Source: Basidiobolus ranarum (Eukaryota; Basidiobolomycota; Basidiobolomycetes; Basidiobolales). From it: a stretch of DNA of 20,289 nucleotides. The notes beneath the pieces were generated by a model, which was given only the letters and a program-made list of their open reading frames with translations, searched no databases and was not told where the DNA came from. The translations under genes were made by a program, and so were the position numbers. This document shows, piece by piece, positions 16,954 to 20,289 of this stretch (positions are counted from its first letter, which is position 1; the number at the start of each line of letters is the position of its first letter). Location: the NCBI GenBank assembly GCA_040143965.1, contig JASJQH010007107.1:1-20289 (forward strand). Reading direction: 5' to 3'.

Positions 16954-17035
16954 GTGAAATAAATCTCAATCACATAATAATTTCTACATTTTACATTACG
17001 AAGTGGATGGGTCATGTGATTGAGATTTATTTCAC
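16954..17035. repeat. Perfect 22-bp inverted repeat between convergent 3' ends
   Basis: The left arm 16954-16975 and right arm 17014-17035 are exact reverse complements over 22 bp, with a 38-nt loop. Each arm begins GTGAAATAAATCT and ends CAATCACAT when read in its own direction, and holds an AATAAA (16958-16963 on the plus strand, 17031-17026 on the minus strand). The right arm includes the last two sense codons and the TAA stop of NOL8. Homology stops abruptly at both ends of the arms. Confidence 0.9.
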
Positions 17036-19574
17036 GAATTTACGCTTCATCTTGAGTTTCTTGCGAGTGGCCGATTTGTGCTTTCTCTTGTATTCCTGGG
17101 TCAGCTCCGAACGCTGTTCTTTCCAAGCGGAAGTGACTTCCTCGCTAGAAAAGAGGGGGGAATTTAGTCTCTATGTTATGTGGAATCCACTAGGTTTGAG
17201 ATACTTACATGCTTCCGGTCCTCATGAATACCTTCTCCTCTTTGAAGCTGGATCTCTTGTTCATTGCGGCGTCGTGGAAGTGGAAGAAGAATAATGCTCC
17301 AGATTTTTGAGTGACTGGCGCAGGTGCAGATAATGTGGAGGATTTGAATGGCGTGATTGGTTCAGACTAACATAAATGTAAATAGCCTGACTGATAAGAA
17401 GATCAACATGGATGTTACTTACCGACTCTACTTCAGAAGTTCGGAAGGCGAATGGTGTCACGGGCTCATCATCACTCTCGGACTCCGACCCACCGAACAA
17501 GGCGAAACCTCCGTCAGTGCCTACATAATTACAAGTCCAAGTGAGTTGAAATTCATTAGCTTATACAGAAGTTGTGATTCTTGGGGCTTACTTGAGAAGA
17601 CAGATTTGAGGTTGGCGTTGATGACCACCTTCTTCTCATCGGATACTTCCGGAGCAGCGCTAGGCTGATATGTGCTTGTGGGTAGGTCTTCGGTTTCCTC
17701 GGAAGATTCGTGTTCTAATAGCTCATCAGCATCTTCGGCATCGGGATCGAAACGTAATACAGGCTTCCAGTACTTAGCATGCATCTCTGTGGGCTTTTCA
17801 CTAAAGAGACAAGGTTAGACTCTAGCGTTCAATGTATATTCAACAAGGTACTTACACTATAGGTGTGGGGGAATCTTGGAAGAGGGAGTTAAGGATGCTC
17901 ATGGCAGCAGAGTTTTCTTGTCTAACGTTGATTCCATCTTCTCCTTCATACTCTTGCTCCTTTTCTGTATCCTCCCTGCGTTTAGCTTCGGCACGTCGAG
18001 CGGTTTCTTCTGGATCAATGAAGTCTTCTCCAAGCTTAAAACGCTCGTCACCACCGAACCGTTTTTGAAGAGCAAGACGTCCCCGACCACCCTCACCTTC
18101 AAACGCTTCGTTGATCTCAATGTCTGCGGTAAGAAGAATCAGCGGTGAAGCACAATAAACAAAATATAAACCAAGAAATAAATACCAAATGTTTCTGGAT
18201 CTTGATCATCATCCGAATCAGAATCAAATAGGGTCTTCCCGTGTGATTGTCCCTCTTCGCTAGAATCTTCGAAAACAATGTGACCTTCAGATTTCTATCG
18301 AGGGGATATTGTCAGCATCCTGAACGATGTCCTTACATTGCGAAAAAGTTCCCTACCTTGCCATCAATGTTAGAAAGTGACTCTTTAATCATCTTCTTTG
18401 ATCTCTCCTGTTCCTCCTGTCGTCTCTTTAAGGCTTCAAGTCTATGCTCGTTTGCTTGCTCCTGCACATGTGTGAGAATCCAGTTCAGTAAAATCTGAGA
18501 TCATTATATGACTAACCTTGAATGCATTCTCGTTAGTGGGCTTTCTAGGTTCAGCTACAGGTGCGGGTGTGGGTGCGGGTATGGATGGTTCCTCAGAAAT
18601 TAAATAATTGGGCATATCGTCTCCTTTCTCATAACTCCAGGTGAGTTTCGATATTGGTAGGGGTTTAACGGAGCCGAACAATTTCTCGAGATTATTTTTG
18701 TAATGGGAAGGGTCATAAGTAAACTAAGGAACATCGATCAACGTGTGATTAGAATATGAAGAGCAAGTCAGTAGCATAACATCAATGTTAGTATACCGGT
18801 GTTCCATCCAATTTGGTAAGTTTCATAACTGCCACTGCACGTCCGTAACGTCCTCTTTTCCAACCCTTGAAGAAAGTGATTTAGTTCGTATCGATGTCAT
18901 TGAATCAACTTAGCATTTCATTGAATGTGGTGTATGTGAACTTACTTTACGACCGTCCATATTTTTTTCATTGACTAGAGTCATATCGGCTGCTAAACTA
19001 CCATCACAGGAACCTCTTCTCTTTTTCTTTGGTTTCTCCGCTCTAGCTTTTGCATCCGCCCATTCCTTCTTCAATCTATTAGAAATATTTGAGTAAAAAA
19101 TAGGGTTTACTCTTGAAAAACACGCGACACTTACTTGGTCATGTAGTCAGTCTTGGCTTCCTCAAGTTTCAATTGATGACCCTTCCATTTAGTTCCGTTG
19201 TACATAGAATAACCTAAAGAAAGGAAAGGGTGGTTTCAGTATTAAAAGAGTAAAGAAATCAAGATAAAATAATAATACATTTTTTCCAATTCGCAGGAGT
19301 TATATTGATGTTTAAGTAAGCAAAACCACGACATTTTCCTAAACCGAATAAAATTCCAACATAAGTTCCAAACATTCTTTCCTTACTTCTAAATGTTCTT
19401 CTATTTACCAGTAAACTCGCTTTCTATCACTTCTACTGAAGAAATGTCCCCGAAATTTTTGAACCGTTTCTCAATATCTGTGGAAGTTACTTCTGGTGCT
19501 AAACCACCTACATAAATTCTTTTATCTTCAGCCACTGCCACTGCTACTGCTTCTGTAACATTATCCGTTGACAT
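17027..19574 (-). CDS. NOL8: NOL8/NOP8-like nucleolar RNA-binding protein
   Basis: RRM protein of the NOL8 (human) / Nop8 (yeast) type, a nucleolar factor for 60S subunit assembly. Thirteen exons keep phase throughout: 19574-19409, 19338-19279, 19213-19135, 19075-18946, 18865-18797, 18723-18517, 18461-18357, 18294-18186, 18123-17856, 17800-17592, 17520-17423, 17366-17209, 17144-17027; 591 residues (yeast Nop8 484, human NOL8 1167). RRM at about 19-97 has RNP2 IYVGGL (20-25) and RNP1 KCRGFAYL (57-64), then NGTKWKGHQLKLEEAK. A basic KPKKKRR (116-122) could be a nuclear signal. The family block QKRFGGDERFKLGEDF lies at about 328-343, YWKPVLRFDPDA after it, and a LFFFHFHD block near 525-532. The C-terminus is very basic (RKKLKMKRKFVK). 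Introns are about 55-75 nt, mostly GTAAGT. The stop codon lies inside an inverted repeat shared with the DTW 3' end. Confidence 0.93.
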
Positions 19575-20289
19575 CTCCACTTGACTAAGGTACGTGCTTT
19601 GGGTGGAAAAAGTATGAAAATTCGGAAACTTTGTAAATGATAATATAGATGGAATTTCTATACCTAAAATTTCCTTACCAAATTTCCCTTCAACCTTTTT
19701 TTTTCTTTTTTACTATATTACACCCATATATCATAAACCTTTTAGTCGATCAAACTGAGATCGAAATTTTGCTTAGCGATTAACGTAATAATACTATGTA
19801 ATATTGTTTATATCTTAATTTATAATGCATTCTATTGAAGAAATAACTGTATCAAAGCTGTATGCGCACTTTCCAAAGGGATTCTCATGCTCAATCGATA
19901 AATCTAACATTTATTGTCCATTGTCCTAACAAAGCAAACAATGCTGGTATGTATATGTATTTTATAACACAGCAAAGTCACCAGTCAAACCGTTGTAAAA
20001 GTGGTATTGCATGATGTATTTATTAAGGATGAATTAGAAGTACTCAGGAAAATTGGAAAAAATATATGATTCGCACATTGTGCTTATTGAATTAAACTAT
20101 AGAGAAATAACTATAGACTGGGGACTACATGTGACCAAGTAAGCTCAGGGAATGATTAGCAAAGCTTTTGAGGGTTTGTTGTTGAAATTAGCATTGCCTA
20201 AACACCTATATAGTCATATATAGCTTAGTACTTAGTTATCTTATAATTCACTAAGATATTATCCATTATTCTCATAAGGAATTTACTTA
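19575..20289. other. NOL8 upstream region, no gene recognised
   Basis: About 715 nt of AT-rich sequence upstream of the NOL8 start. Neither strand carries an open frame with recognisable family similarity. I see no tRNA, repeat array or clear promoter motif apart from pyrimidine- and A/T-rich runs around 19690-19715 close to the NOL8 start. A gene further right may begin or end outside the window. Confidence 0.5.

Overview
This is a nuclear segment from an AT-rich fungus with short introns, probably an early-diverging (Mucoromycota- or zoopagomycete-like) lineage; the exact phylum cannot be fixed by eye. The evidence is: spliceosomal introns of about 50-165 nt with GT..AG ends and CTAAC-like branch sites; a fungus-specific Zds1/2-type protein; an adenylate cyclase-associated protein with a yeast-like RLE motif; TTAGGG-type elements in a ribosomal protein promoter; and AATAAA poly(A) signals shortly after most stop codons. 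I see no bacterial operon, CRISPR array, rRNA or tRNA.

Layout: 1-1944 is non-coding and holds a decayed Ty1/copia-like relic on the minus strand. 1945-3495 (-) is an intronless GMC-family flavin oxidoreductase. 3496-5519 is a gene-poor gap with a second decayed copia reverse-transcriptase fragment (+). Three minus-strand genes follow: coatomer zeta (5520-6359, four or five exons), ribosomal protein eS8/RPS8 (6781-7486, two exons) and a Zds1-like PP2A regulator (8163-10400, three exons). A region of about 800 bp, divergent between ZDS and RPS4, carries four TTAGGG-type telobox sites. Then come RPS4 (11204-12132, two exons), CAP/SRV2 (12590-14094, two exons), an unnamed CxC/GRF-like zinc finger plus coiled coil plus RING protein (14401-15690, one exon) and a DTWD1-type tRNA acp3U transferase (16035-16909, three exons), all on the plus strand. 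The last gene, NOL8/NOP8 (19574-17027, 13 exons, minus), converges on the DTW gene. 19575-20289 shows nothing I can name.

Most genes belong to core cell growth: two 40S proteins, a 60S-assembly RNA-binding protein, a tRNA modification enzyme, COPI coat traffic, actin/cAMP (CAP) and PP2A control (Zds). They are not an operon. No new multi-gene defence or mobile system is visible. The observations most worth checking are a perfect 22-bp inverted repeat at the 3' ends of the convergent DTW and NOL8 genes that includes the NOL8 stop codon and both poly(A) hexamers; the telobox cluster at RPS4, with an E-box and palindrome at RPS8; the unnamed zinc-finger/RING protein; and the intronless, possibly transferred, GMC oxidoreductase. 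All exon structures were read by eye from splice signals, reading-frame continuity and family similarity, without transcript evidence.
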